Assembly: GCA_964460785.1 (NCBI GenBank)
Contig: CAYWQB010000004.1
Coordinates: 124,001 to 188,000 of the forward strand
Length of the DNA stretch: 64,000 nt
Direction of reading: 5' to 3'
DNA from: CAYWQB01 sp964460785
GTDB lineage: Bacteria; Chlamydiota; Chlamydiia; Chlamydiales; CAYWQB01
The notes under the pieces were generated by a model. It ran no database searches, was not told the DNA's origin, and saw only the letters and a program-made list of their open reading frames with translations. Made by a program: the position numbers and the translations under genes. The stretch's first letter is position 1, and every line of letters starts with the position of its first letter. Positions 33,482 through 42,383 of this stretch are shown here, piece after piece.

Positions 33482-33946
33482 ATGTCTATCGGGTTAAGTA
33501 AACAAGCATATGAAGCGATTGTTCCTGCATTCAAGGAGCACTTAGCAGACCTTTATCTTTTGCAAGTACAGGTCCAGAACCATCACTGGAACATTATAGG
33601 TCCTCATTTTGGCTCTCTGCATGTTCTTTTCGAGAAGTTTTACAATCAGATCCAAGCATTTATCGATGATACAGCAGAGCGCATCCGTATTATGGGAGAA
33701 ACAGCTCCAGGAAGCCTGAAAGCCTTTTTACAACTTTCTAATCTTAAAGAGTGTGAGAACCAAAACCTTTCTGAAGAAGAACGCTTAGATCTCTTGCAAA
33801 AGACTATCGAAAGTGTACTTCCTCCTTTGCGTAAAAAAATTAGCCTCTGTGGGGAGCATGGTGATGAAGGAGGTGCTGACTTTTTGACAGGGATGCTTCG
33901 AGAGTTAGAAACCATGCATTGGTTTATTGCAGCGCATCTGCAGTAA
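33482..33946 (+). CDS. dps: Dps family ferritin-like DNA-protection protein
   Basis: 154 residues from ATG at 33482, where GGAGGT stands 4 bases upstream; an in-frame ATG at 33470 lies before that site. Dps dodecamers oxidise and store iron with hydrogen peroxide and protect DNA. The ferroxidase signature is VQNHHWNIIGPHFGSLHVLF followed by IDDTAERIRIMG, with the His, Asp and Glu metal ligands intact. The C-terminus LRELETMHWFIAAHLQ is typical. No Lys-rich DNA-binding tail is seen at the N-terminus. Confidence 0.95.
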   Translation: MSIGLSKQAYEAIVPAFKEHLADLYLLQVQVQNHHWNIIGPHFGSLHVLFEKFYNQIQAFIDDTAERIRIMGETAPGSLKAFLQLSNLKECENQNLSEEERLDLLQKTIESVLPPLRKKISLCGEHGDEGGADFLTGMLRELETMHWFIAAHLQ

Positions 33947-33967
33947 GTAAATATAAAGGAGGGGGAT

Positions 33968-34576
33968 ATGAAAGAGATAGAAAAGCGACCGCACTTTAAA
34001 CATAAGCTCTATCTTTTGCGGCACGGAGAGACAGAATGGTCAAAGTCAGGGCAACATACAGGAAGTAGTGATATCCCTTTGACAGAAGCCGGAGAGCTGC
34101 AAGCTAAAGCTTTAGGGAAAGCTCTCAAAGGGCTTTCTTTTACAAAAGTGCTATTGAGCCCTCTCCAAAGGGCTGTGCGGACCTGTGAGTTGGCAGGGTA
34201 TCGCGAGCAAGCAGAGATCAGAGAGGACCTCTATGAACTGCGGTATGGAGAGTATGAAGGAGTCACAACAAAAGAGATTCGTCAGCATACACCAGGCTGG
34301 ACGGTGTTTTCTCACCCTTCTCCCGGAGGAGAAACTTTACAGCAAGTTGCCGCACGTGCAGATCGTATTTTAGAAGAGGTTTATCAAGTGCAAGGAGATG
34401 TTGCTCTGTTCTCTAGTGGGCACTACTTGCGGATTTTAGGAGCCCGTTGGTTAGGCTTGAGCCCAGAGTGGGGCAAGCACCTTAAGCTATCCACCGCATC
34501 CATTTGTGTTTTGAGCTATGAGCATGAAAATCAAGTGATTGAGGTATGGAATGATACCTCCCATATGACTAGTTAA
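33968..34576 (+). CDS. Histidine phosphatase (phosphoglycerate-mutase-like) protein
   Basis: 202 residues with AAAGGAGGGGG before the ATG. The phospho-accepting histidine is in LYLLRHGETEWS. A second Arg is in SPLQRAVRTCELAG, a Glu in LYELRYGEYEG, and the second His in ALFSSGHYLRILGARW. This is the SixA/GpmB/CobC-like branch that removes phosphate from small molecules; the substrate cannot be told. It lies 21 bp behind dps. Its stop overlaps the 34573 gene stop tail to tail. Confidence 0.9.
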   Translation: MKEIEKRPHFKHKLYLLRHGETEWSKSGQHTGSSDIPLTEAGELQAKALGKALKGLSFTKVLLSPLQRAVRTCELAGYREQAEIREDLYELRYGEYEGVTTKEIRQHTPGWTVFSHPSPGGETLQQVAARADRILEEVYQVQGDVALFSSGHYLRILGARWLGLSPEWGKHLKLSTASICVLSYEHENQVIEVWNDTSHMTS

Positions 34577-35604
34577 TACCAGCCTAAACTGCGTAGGCCT
34601 GTAAGGCCACTGATGAGATCCATCGCCACTTTGTGGCAAGATACAGTAGAGGGAATAATTCTCCCTAGCCCTGACACTGTAAAGGCATCTTTCGCAAGGT
34701 CTGCTAGATTTAGCCAGTCCACACGCTTTTCGCAAGCTGCTTGGATATTTAGCACATCATTTGTAAGGGCATGTAACAACTCTTGCTTTGCTTTTTTTAT
34801 GCTGCTGCCTTTTGTCTCTGCATACTTTTTGCAAAGCTTTGAGAACTTTTGACCACTCCAGTTTTGATAGATAGTCTGTAAAAAGGTAAACCGTTGTTCA
34901 CCTACTGCTTTTTTGAGTAGTGGGGCTAATTCCTTTGCAGAGCGCATCCGCTCTTCTTCAGCTTTTTTCAGCTTTCTTCTTCGGTAAGGGTTTGGTTCTC
35001 TAGCACATCTTTGCTTAACTGATTCTTCAGTAGCAAATAAGGCTCCAAGCATTTTATCTACAGATCCAAAGGTCAAAGGTCGATCCATATCAGGCATATG
35101 TTTCTCTATTTCAGATGCAAGCTGAGCTGTTAGGCGGCTGTCCTTATAAAAGCTGACAGCTCCATCTACTACAGATGGGATGAGTAGAAAGAGCATAGCA
35201 TTGATATTGTCTTCATTCTTGACCCCTAAAGCACCACCAAGCATATCATCTGCAGTGATCAATGAAGAAGCAAGACTTGCTGCAGAGGCTGTCATCCCTA
35301 CAACAGAGAAGCTTTCCGATTCATTAAACCCTTTGGCTGCACAAGATAGGTCACTTGGCAATGCACATAGCTTGCCAAAGCCTGTAAGAACTTTTGATAG
35401 GTTCATGGATGAGTGAGATTCTGTGGAAGAGGCTGTTGCAGAATCTCTTGGGGCAGCCCAATCTCCAATTTTCGCAGCAAACTTCGCAAGTTTGCCATAC
35501 GCTTTTATTGTAGAATTGGAAATTGTTTTTGGAGCTTCATGTGCTGAAGTTAGCAAACCCTTCCTATCTGGAGAGGGGGAAGATCTTCCATCGATACCTG
35601 ACAT
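34573..35604 (-). CDS. Unknown effector-like protein with Ala-rich hydrophobic region
   Basis: 343 residues, AGGAGGT 8 bases before the ATG. The first 70 residues are Ser, Pro and Thr-rich (SGIDGRSSPSPDRKG). Residues 97-150 form a long Ala/Ser/Gly hydrophobic region (FSVVGMTASAASLASSL, then INAMLFLLIPSVV) that could associate with a membrane. A basic patch (NPYRRRKLKKAEEERMR) follows. No family was recognised. Confidence 0.6.
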   Translation of the reverse strand: MSGIDGRSSPSPDRKGLLTSAHEAPKTISNSTIKAYGKLAKFAAKIGDWAAPRDSATASSTESHSSMNLSKVLTGFGKLCALPSDLSCAAKGFNESESFSVVGMTASAASLASSLITADDMLGGALGVKNEDNINAMLFLLIPSVVDGAVSFYKDSRLTAQLASEIEKHMPDMDRPLTFGSVDKMLGALFATEESVKQRCAREPNPYRRRKLKKAEEERMRSAKELAPLLKKAVGEQRFTFLQTIYQNWSGQKFSKLCKKYAETKGSSIKKAKQELLHALTNDVLNIQAACEKRVDWLNLADLAKDAFTVSGLGRIIPSTVSCHKVAMDLISGLTGLRSLGWY

Positions 35605-35758
35605 CCTACAACCTCCTATCGTCAGTATTTTAACATGCCCTTTGTTTTTTAGCGAGCTCTCAGGGGCATCTCTCTGATAGAGAGCACCTAATCACTTGGT
35701 AAATAAAGAGAAAGACATCTAAAGTATTTGCTTTTTCTTTATCTTTTGCTGGTTTTGA

Positions 35759-37432
35759 ATGAATAGAGCGTTATCCACCTACTACTCTGCTGGGGACTGT
35801 AAAACATGGAAAGAATGGATCCATGACCGAGCGATTGATGCTTTGCACTTTGGGGGAAGGCGGTATGTTGTTCACACTCTTAATCATAAAGAAGGTCATG
35901 CACAGTTGCTAGTCGATCACCTGTCACCTCAACCCTCTTGGTTACAGCTATCTTTAAAGGTTGCTTGCTTACCTCTCAGCATTTTTTTAGCCCCCTTAAT
36001 AGCCTATAGCACCCAAGGGTGGGCATCCTCAGATCTTATCAAGACAAGTTCAGTAAACTTTTCCTCTAAGGAGTTGGTGCAACTTGTTGATTGTGAAGGG
36101 TATGAAAAAACGCTTCACCCTGCGTTTTTTCGCGAAAAGCCCAGCAGAGATTTTAGTAAAGCTAAGCAGTTACTTCATAGCTTAGCAAATCATACTGAAT
36201 CCCATCAGGTAAGAGAGATATTTTGGGCGCACTTTGACCATTTGCACCAATATTTAGAGGCACAGCTATTTGCTCTCTCTTCTTGTGAGGATCCCAGTCA
36301 GCTCCCGCAAGAAGTAAAAGACTCTTACAGACACAGCTTGAAAAACTTTCAAAGAGTCCTGTTCAAGATGTATGAAGTGCTGCCTGAGGCAAAAAAACAA
36401 GAGGTGAAGAAAGAGTATAAGCGCTACCTAAGTACAAGGCGTCACTATGAGCCTGAAAACCTCACAACAGGCCTTTTAAACTTAGCAGAGGTATTTGTAC
36501 CTAAAAAAGAGCTGCTACAGCATAGCGAGCGCTTTTTTGACCTTCTCACAGCTTTTCGCAAGGAGGTTAAGCTTGCTTTTTCCAAGAATAAGGTGTTGTG
36601 TACTCTTCCGCCAACTCTACGTAAGCAGCTTCGCTATAGCATCCATCATGGCTCAAAAACCTCTACCCTTTACTTTGTGCAACGAACAGATGATAGTTTA
36701 GTACCGCATGGGTGGATTGAGCGGCTGCGCTTGCCGATTGGGAGTGGAGAAAGAGAGCATGGTGTTTGTGCAAAAGGAGTGAATCAAAAAGCCACTTCTT
36801 GGGCTCCTAGTGAGTTTTTACCTCGTGCAATGAGTTATGCATATCGCCCCCCTTATTCTCCACCCTCACAAAAAGATATAGAAGCTATTGACCTGTTTCA
36901 TCAATCTCTAGACTCCTTTCAGGAAGATCACCTTATCCGCTCTTTGAACCTTCTGTGTAAACAATGGGGAGATTATCTTCGTTGGCATGGGAGTAGCCCT
37001 CAACTACTCCAACAGGTAGAAGCGTTATTACAGGTTCTTAAAAAGAAAGATTTTATGAGCCCTCGAGTGAAGATCAATATCCAACGGTTACAACATATCT
37101 TTGAGCATCCTCCATCTCAACTAGATGCCTCAGAAAGATTTGTGCTGAGTCATCAACAGCCCATTGTGTTTTCTTCTCGCTATGCATTTGGCAAAACTCC
37201 ATCTGGAAAGGTCGAAGAATGTGAAGTGGCTGTTCCTTTTCCTATGAAGCTTGGGCGAGAAGTCCATGCACTCTTTGTCAAGGAAGAGCAAAAAAAGGGT
37301 GTGGAGGAACTTTTAAAAGAAAGGGGGATAGAAAACGTGGCGCTCTATCCCCTCCAAGACTTAGAAAAAGTCAATAAGGTACAGGAAGTGGTTCTTCCTA
37401 TCTTTAAGAGAGTTTTAGCTTTACCCCTCTAG
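35759..37432 (+). CDS. Unknown large protein with a single hydrophobic segment
   Basis: 557 residues. Begins MNRALSTYYSAGDCKTWKEW. One strongly hydrophobic stretch covers about residues 62-84 (QLSLKVACLPLSIFLAPLIA). The rest is helical and charged with many His and Gln, ending in a strand-rich C-terminal region (NVALYPLQDLEKV). Not recognised. It begins a region of unknown genes. Its 3' end overlaps the first Cys-His-Asn family gene by 29 bp tail to tail. Confidence 0.6.
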   Translation: MNRALSTYYSAGDCKTWKEWIHDRAIDALHFGGRRYVVHTLNHKEGHAQLLVDHLSPQPSWLQLSLKVACLPLSIFLAPLIAYSTQGWASSDLIKTSSVNFSSKELVQLVDCEGYEKTLHPAFFREKPSRDFSKAKQLLHSLANHTESHQVREIFWAHFDHLHQYLEAQLFALSSCEDPSQLPQEVKDSYRHSLKNFQRVLFKMYEVLPEAKKQEVKKEYKRYLSTRRHYEPENLTTGLLNLAEVFVPKKELLQHSERFFDLLTAFRKEVKLAFSKNKVLCTLPPTLRKQLRYSIHHGSKTSTLYFVQRTDDSLVPHGWIERLRLPIGSGEREHGVCAKGVNQKATSWAPSEFLPRAMSYAYRPPYSPPSQKDIEAIDLFHQSLDSFQEDHLIRSLNLLCKQWGDYLRWHGSSPQLLQQVEALLQVLKKKDFMSPRVKINIQRLQHIFEHPPSQLDASERFVLSHQQPIVFSSRYAFGKTPSGKVEECEVAVPFPMKLGREVHALFVKEEQKKGVEELLKERGIENVALYPLQDLEKVNKVQEVVLPIFKRVLALPL

Positions 37433-38951
37433 GTGTGATTAAGGGGGATATAGACTTAGGCTTTTGTTTGCCCATGAACCTTCGACTAATTGTCATGGTC
37501 TTAATCCCCTCTGTAACCGTCCTCATCGGGCTATGGGCATTGCCAATGATCCGTTTGCGGACATCTTCAGAGGTCCATGAAGCCAGAGTATGCTTTTTTC
37601 TGGCTGCTACAGGAGGGACAGCAGATGCATCTTCAGAAGCGGCTGCAGAAGCTTTGGCTTTACTAGCAGCTGCAAGGAGTTTTTTCTTTAAGTTTGCAAT
37701 GCGTTGTAGAAGTAGTTCATGAACAACACGTAGCTTTTTAGAGAGGATTGCTTTCCCAGATAGCGCTTTGATAGATAGGTTACACCGATGCAGTTTTTCT
37801 TTCCTGCGGTCTGCAAGGGAAACAAACAACCGTTCAGGGGTCGATAAGTTCATATCATAGCAATATCCCTGATACATTCTCTTATGCATATGAGGAGCAT
37901 TTTTATGTAGTTCCTGAAACTCAGCTTCTCGAGTATCCAGATCCCACAAGCGGTTGTGTGACCGACGGGCAATTTCACGCTCCGCTTCAGTGATATGGAC
38001 TTTACCTCTCCCTCGCACAATGATTCGCTCATGCAGTTGTGTATAAAAGTCATCGACACTGAGGCCTTTGCATGCATGCAAAAGCAAATCTTTTAAAAAG
38101 GAAGGCTCAAGAAATGCTCTGTTATCTACATTTCTCACTTCCACTTCAGAAAAGGAGTATGTTCCTTTTTCTGAAGGAATAATCACGTTCGCTATATCTC
38201 TTAAAAAGGGGTTTTTAGTGGGTTGCCGGCCTTTATTAAAAATACGTATGGTGGACCGGTCTTTTGTTTCTCTAGACACTACAAGAGTAAAAAAGTGACC
38301 AGGAACTTTGATTGGGAGGCAGAGGCTTATCTGTCCATCAAGGTTTGGGTAACAGATGGAATGAGAATCGGACTGAAAGTCTCGGATTAGAGCATTTAAG
38401 TCTTGCTCAAGCTTTGTCGTTGCTTCATCAAAGGGTGCTTGATCGGACTCAGCATTTAGTTCTCCAATGAAGTGTTGCTTTGCTGTTAAGTTCACAACAA
38501 GCTCTCTATGTTTTCTGAGAGGGAGGTAACGCCTATACTCATCTACTTTGCAAGAGTTCATCATAAATGGCCTAAGAGAATCTAAACGAATGGCACTTGT
38601 ATGACTTGCCCACCATCCATCAGACTCTAAATCGATAGATGTTCCGGCTGAAGATAGCTTGAGCTTTTCCACACGCCTGCTTAATGCTTGGGAGGTATCA
38701 TTGGAAATGCCAGCAATTGGAGCGATCGCGTGAAATAGCATCTTGTCAGAGTCTTGGTGTAGGCTTCTGAAAATTTTTTCTACATAGTCTTTATACTTTC
38801 CTCTTGCTCCTCCTAGCTCTTTCCACGAGGTCATCCCAGGGATATACGGCGGAAGACACTTTCTATTTGCTTCGGTTGGAAGACTTCCTTTTTGAGCTTC
38901 TGCAGAAGCAAACTTATAATCTCGAGGGGATGGGAGTCTGGGGATAGACAT
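37404..38951 (-). CDS. Cys-His-Asn paralogue family member 1 (unknown function)
   Basis: 515 residues. It is the longest of three homologues in this window (others at 38983 and 43595). Shared blocks: LPPYIPGMTSWKELGG near 33-48, SICYPNLDGQ with C200, LPIKVPGHFFTLVVS with H219, IRIFNKGRQP with N239, YSFSEVEVRNV, and KEKLHRCNLSI near the end. The invariant Cys, His and Asn separated by about 19-20 residues each, with His in a GH-x-x-T strand, look like positions of an active site, possibly a papain-like or transglutaminase-like fold, but the family is not recognised. A low-complexity Ala/Ser region (AAASKAKASAAASED) is unique to this copy. Confidence 0.65.
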   Translation of the reverse strand: MSIPRLPSPRDYKFASAEAQKGSLPTEANRKCLPPYIPGMTSWKELGGARGKYKDYVEKIFRSLHQDSDKMLFHAIAPIAGISNDTSQALSRRVEKLKLSSAGTSIDLESDGWWASHTSAIRLDSLRPFMMNSCKVDEYRRYLPLRKHRELVVNLTAKQHFIGELNAESDQAPFDEATTKLEQDLNALIRDFQSDSHSICYPNLDGQISLCLPIKVPGHFFTLVVSRETKDRSTIRIFNKGRQPTKNPFLRDIANVIIPSEKGTYSFSEVEVRNVDNRAFLEPSFLKDLLLHACKGLSVDDFYTQLHERIIVRGRGKVHITEAEREIARRSHNRLWDLDTREAEFQELHKNAPHMHKRMYQGYCYDMNLSTPERLFVSLADRRKEKLHRCNLSIKALSGKAILSKKLRVVHELLLQRIANLKKKLLAAASKAKASAAASEDASAVPPVAARKKHTLASWTSEDVRKRIIGNAHSPMRTVTEGIKTMTISRRFMGKQKPKSISPLITPRGVKLKLS

Positions 38952-38982
38952 GTTTAACTAAGCCTTAAATCGTTATTGTTCT

Positions 38983-40290
38983 TTAAATCAGTTTTTCTGT
39001 TCCCTTGCTAGGGAGTGAGGTCTCTGTGAGGAGTTTTTTCTTCAAGTTGGCAGCTCGCTGCAACAGAAGCTCGTAATTCATGCGAAGCTTTTTCGATAAA
39101 AAAGTTCTTTTGGCAAGCGTTGCAATAGATAGGTTGCAGCGGTAGAGTTTTTCTTTTCTGCGTGCAGTCCGATCTACCAGAAGCCCTTCAATTGTGGAGA
39201 TGTTTGTGTCATAGCAGAATGATTGCTGCATTCGCTTATGTAAGTGAGGAAATTTACCTGGTTGTTCTTTAAATTCTTTGGTGCTTAAAGAGCGACTCGA
39301 TAGCTCTCTTTCTTCTTTTGTGAAGTAGACATCACCTCTACCTTTTATAATCAGGCTGTCATAAAGAAAGTCATAAAAACTAGTGATGTTAGGGTCATCT
39401 ACATTGAAAACCAGTAGATCTCTTAAGAAAAGAGGGTTTAATGCAATAGTATTCTGAACGCCACGAACTTCTATTTCTGAAAAGTCATAAACGCCATGAT
39501 CAGAGGAAACCTCTATATATGCCTTTTCCTTGAGGAAAGGGTTATACTTTGGTTGCTTGCCTTTATTAAAAATATGTATGCGGCAGGTATCTTCCGTTTC
39601 TAGAGAGACCAAAATGGTTAAGAAGTGATGGTCAATATGAATAGGCAGACAAAAGCTAGTTTTTCCTTCGAGCGTAGGGTAGCAGATCGAAGGGGAGTCT
39701 TTTTTGAAATCACACACGAGGGCTCGGAGATCTATTTTTAGCTGGCTTAATGATCTTCGAGTAGCTCTTAAGGACTTTCTTTCCTGAGAAAGATCGTAAA
39801 TAAAGTCATATTTCTGTGAAAGATTAGAGACTAACTCTCTGTGCTTCTTTAAAGGCTGGTATGCGAGATAATGAGGGGACTTGAATGGTAGGGAAGAGAG
39901 ATATTGACGGAGAGCCTCTAAGCGGACAGCACTAGAGTGGTTTGGCTCCCAGCCTCTGCTTTCATAAAAAAAATGCTCGGAGTATGGGCCTCCAGGTAAT
40001 TTTTCTAAACGCTCGCGTAGGATTTTAGGTTTATCATGCGAAATTCCCGCAAAGGGAGCTGTTACTTGAAATATAGCCTGCTCTCGGTTCCTGTGAACCC
40101 AGTGATATGCTCTTTTAGAATAGTCTGAAAAATCCCCATAGGCACCTTGCAGGTGCTTCCAACTTGTAAACCCTGGAATATAGGAAGGAAGAGTTTTTTT
40201 GTTTGCTAGGATTGGGAGAGACTCCTCTCGAGGCTTAGGTTTTCTTGGTATTGGTGGGGTCCGTAAGGAAGGTGCTATATTAGTAGACAT
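38983..40290 (-). CDS. Cys-His-Asn paralogue family member 2 (unknown function)
   Basis: 435 residues, 31 bp downstream of nothing but upstream of copy 1 in the same direction, so probably one operon. Shared blocks: LPSYIPGFTSWKHLQG, SICYPTLEGK with C203, LPIHIDHHFLTILVS with H222, IHIFNKGKQP with N242, YDFSEIEVRGV, FCYDTNISTIEGLLV and KEKLYRCNLSI. Copies 1 and 2 are clearly closer to each other than to the 43595 copy. Separated from typA by a hairpin at 40313-40340. No function is recognised. Confidence 0.65.
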   Translation of the reverse strand: MSTNIAPSLRTPPIPRKPKPREESLPILANKKTLPSYIPGFTSWKHLQGAYGDFSDYSKRAYHWVHRNREQAIFQVTAPFAGISHDKPKILRERLEKLPGGPYSEHFFYESRGWEPNHSSAVRLEALRQYLSSLPFKSPHYLAYQPLKKHRELVSNLSQKYDFIYDLSQERKSLRATRRSLSQLKIDLRALVCDFKKDSPSICYPTLEGKTSFCLPIHIDHHFLTILVSLETEDTCRIHIFNKGKQPKYNPFLKEKAYIEVSSDHGVYDFSEIEVRGVQNTIALNPLFLRDLLVFNVDDPNITSFYDFLYDSLIIKGRGDVYFTKEERELSSRSLSTKEFKEQPGKFPHLHKRMQQSFCYDTNISTIEGLLVDRTARRKEKLYRCNLSIATLAKRTFLSKKLRMNYELLLQRAANLKKKLLTETSLPSKGTEKLI

Positions 40291-40312
40291 TTTAATATTT
40301 TCTTAACGAATA

Positions 40313-40340
40313 GAGCGGCAGCTTATGCAGCTGCCTGCTC
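40313..40340. terminator. Hairpin after typA
   Basis: GAGC-GGCAGC and GCTGCC-T-GCTC pair around a 7-base loop, a 10-bp stem with one bulge. It lies between the typA stop and the next minus-strand gene. On the plus strand it is followed by TTTTCTATTT; on the minus strand the tail is T-poor. It may terminate typA transcription weakly. Confidence 0.4.
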
Positions 40341-40348
40341 TTTTCTAT

Positions 40349-42187
40349 TTACTTTTGACTCTTTTTAGTTTTGCGGAAGCTAGGGTTTAGCTCTTTTTTT
40401 CTTAGACGGAGATTTTCTGGAGTGACTTCCAGAAGCTCATCATCTTCGATAAAGTCTAAGCATTCCTCCAAACTGTAACGAGTAGGGGGAGTTAGCTGGA
40501 TGATTCCATCACTACCCGAAGAGCGAACGTTTGTGAGCTTCTTTTCACGGCACACATTAATGTCAATATCTCCACTACGGCTATTGAGACCAACAACTTG
40601 TCCTACGTAGACTTTTTCCCCAGGCCCTAAAAAGCAGACGCCACGCTCTTCAGCACTGCTTAGAGCATAAGGTGTGGTCGTTCCCTGCTCACAAGCAACA
40701 AGCACGCCATTACGTAACTGCTTCAGAGCAGCTCCCATCGGCTGGTGACCAATCGTTAGAGAGTTCATGACGATAGAGCCTCTTGTGTTTGTCAGTAAGA
40801 TGTTTCTTAAGCCAAGAAGAGCGCGTGTAGGAAGCTCATAAACCAAGCGGGTGAGCTCTTGTGAGTGAGAGTATTGATTGAGTAGGTTTGCTCTGCGCGC
40901 ACCAAGCTCCATCTGTACAGCTCCCACATACTCTTGAGGAACTTCGATAGTTAGCTCTTCAATGGGTTCATGGACTTTACCATCAACCTCTTTGGTAATA
41001 ACAACAGGACGCCCTACTTCAAATTCAAAGCCCTCACGGCGCATCGTTTCAATCAATACGCTAAGGTGTAGTTCTCCTCGTCCAGAAACTAGATAGCCAA
41101 TTCCAGAGGATTCAACGCGAAGCCCAAGGTCAATTTCTAGCTCTTTATTGAGGCGGTCTCCAATTTGTCTAGAGGTACTAAACTGTCCCTCTTGCCCCTT
41201 GAAAGGAGAGGTATTGGGACCAAAGTAGATTTTAAGAGTTGGTGCTTCTACTTCCATAGAGGGAAGTGCTTCTGGGTGCTCACTATCAGTTAGCGTATCT
41301 CCGATATTCACTTTCTCAACACCGCTGATCTGAACGATGTCTCCCGCAATCCCTTCTTCTACTTCAAAGCGGCTAACACCATGACTCATCAATACATGGT
41401 TAACGCGAGCCTTTGTTACCTTGTTGTCTTTTTCACAAACTGCAATCGAGTCGCCAGCGCGCACATGTCCACGAGTGATACGTCCGATAGCAAAGCGTCC
41501 TTTATAAGAGTCCCAAGCAAGGGCTGAAACAAGCATTTGGAAAGGAGCTTCAAGTTCTACTTTAGGAGCTGGAACCTCACTGATAATCGCATCGAAAAGA
41601 ACAGAAAGGTCTGCCTCTTCTTCAAATGACCCTGGAGGCTTTGCCCAAGCTTTTCCCATGCGTCCTACTGCATAATAGATGGGGTAGTGTAGCTGCTCTT
41701 CGTCTGTAGCTAAGTCTAGGAAGAGGTCTTCAAGCTCACTTTCTACCTCTTCAATGCGCGCACCAATCTTATCGATTTTATTAAGGACCACAAGGATTTT
41801 TAAGCCATGAGCTAGAGCTTTCCGCAAAACAAACTTTGTTTGAGGCATAACTCCTTCCTGTGCATCCACAATCAGAAGGCAGCCATCTGCCATATTCAAT
41901 GTACGCTCAACCTCTCCAGAGAAATCGGCGTGTCCGGGGGTATCAACAATATTGATGCGGTAAGGGCCATGCTGTACAGCCGTCACTTTTGCGGTAATGG
42001 TGATTCCTCGCTCTCGCTCCTGATCTGCAGAATCCATGATCAGCTCTTGCTGCATCTCTGCCTGATTGTCTCGAAAGGTTTTAGATTGCTTAAGAAGACC
42101 ATCAACAAGGGTTGTTTTCCCATGGTCAACGTGGGCAATAATGGCAATGTTACGAATATTCGCAGGATCTTGCTTAGCTTGGCTCAT
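40349..42187 (-). CDS. typA: Translational GTPase TypA/BipA
   Basis: 612 residues, the normal length. A ribosome-associated GTPase involved in assembly and stress adaptation. G1 is AHVDHGKTT near residues 18-26, followed by the switch I RGITITAK, G3 DTPGHADF, G4 NKIDK and G5 SALAW. The C-terminal EF-G-like domains contain GRGELHLSVLIETMRREG. The TypA-specific tail ends VTPENLRLRKKEL. This is a housekeeping gene lodged inside an accessory island. Confidence 0.98.
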   Translation of the reverse strand: MSQAKQDPANIRNIAIIAHVDHGKTTLVDGLLKQSKTFRDNQAEMQQELIMDSADQERERGITITAKVTAVQHGPYRINIVDTPGHADFSGEVERTLNMADGCLLIVDAQEGVMPQTKFVLRKALAHGLKILVVLNKIDKIGARIEEVESELEDLFLDLATDEEQLHYPIYYAVGRMGKAWAKPPGSFEEEADLSVLFDAIISEVPAPKVELEAPFQMLVSALAWDSYKGRFAIGRITRGHVRAGDSIAVCEKDNKVTKARVNHVLMSHGVSRFEVEEGIAGDIVQISGVEKVNIGDTLTDSEHPEALPSMEVEAPTLKIYFGPNTSPFKGQEGQFSTSRQIGDRLNKELEIDLGLRVESSGIGYLVSGRGELHLSVLIETMRREGFEFEVGRPVVITKEVDGKVHEPIEELTIEVPQEYVGAVQMELGARRANLLNQYSHSQELTRLVYELPTRALLGLRNILLTNTRGSIVMNSLTIGHQPMGAALKQLRNGVLVACEQGTTTPYALSSAEERGVCFLGPGEKVYVGQVVGLNSRSGDIDINVCREKKLTNVRSSGSDGIIQLTPPTRYSLEECLDFIEDDELLEVTPENLRLRKKELNPSFRKTKKSQK

Positions 42188-42383
42188 TTGAGGCTCTTAA
42201 TTTAAAGGGAAAAGAGAAAATTTACCTATTTACCCCTTAAAATGCAATTGAATAGCGTGCGTTGAGCCTCTTTCTTTAATATATTTTATGATTTATTTGT
42301 TTTGTTTAAATTTTAAATAAAATCATCTTTATGTTAGGTTGTTTGTTTAAAAATTAGTTTTTATTCACAAATAAGTCTTATTC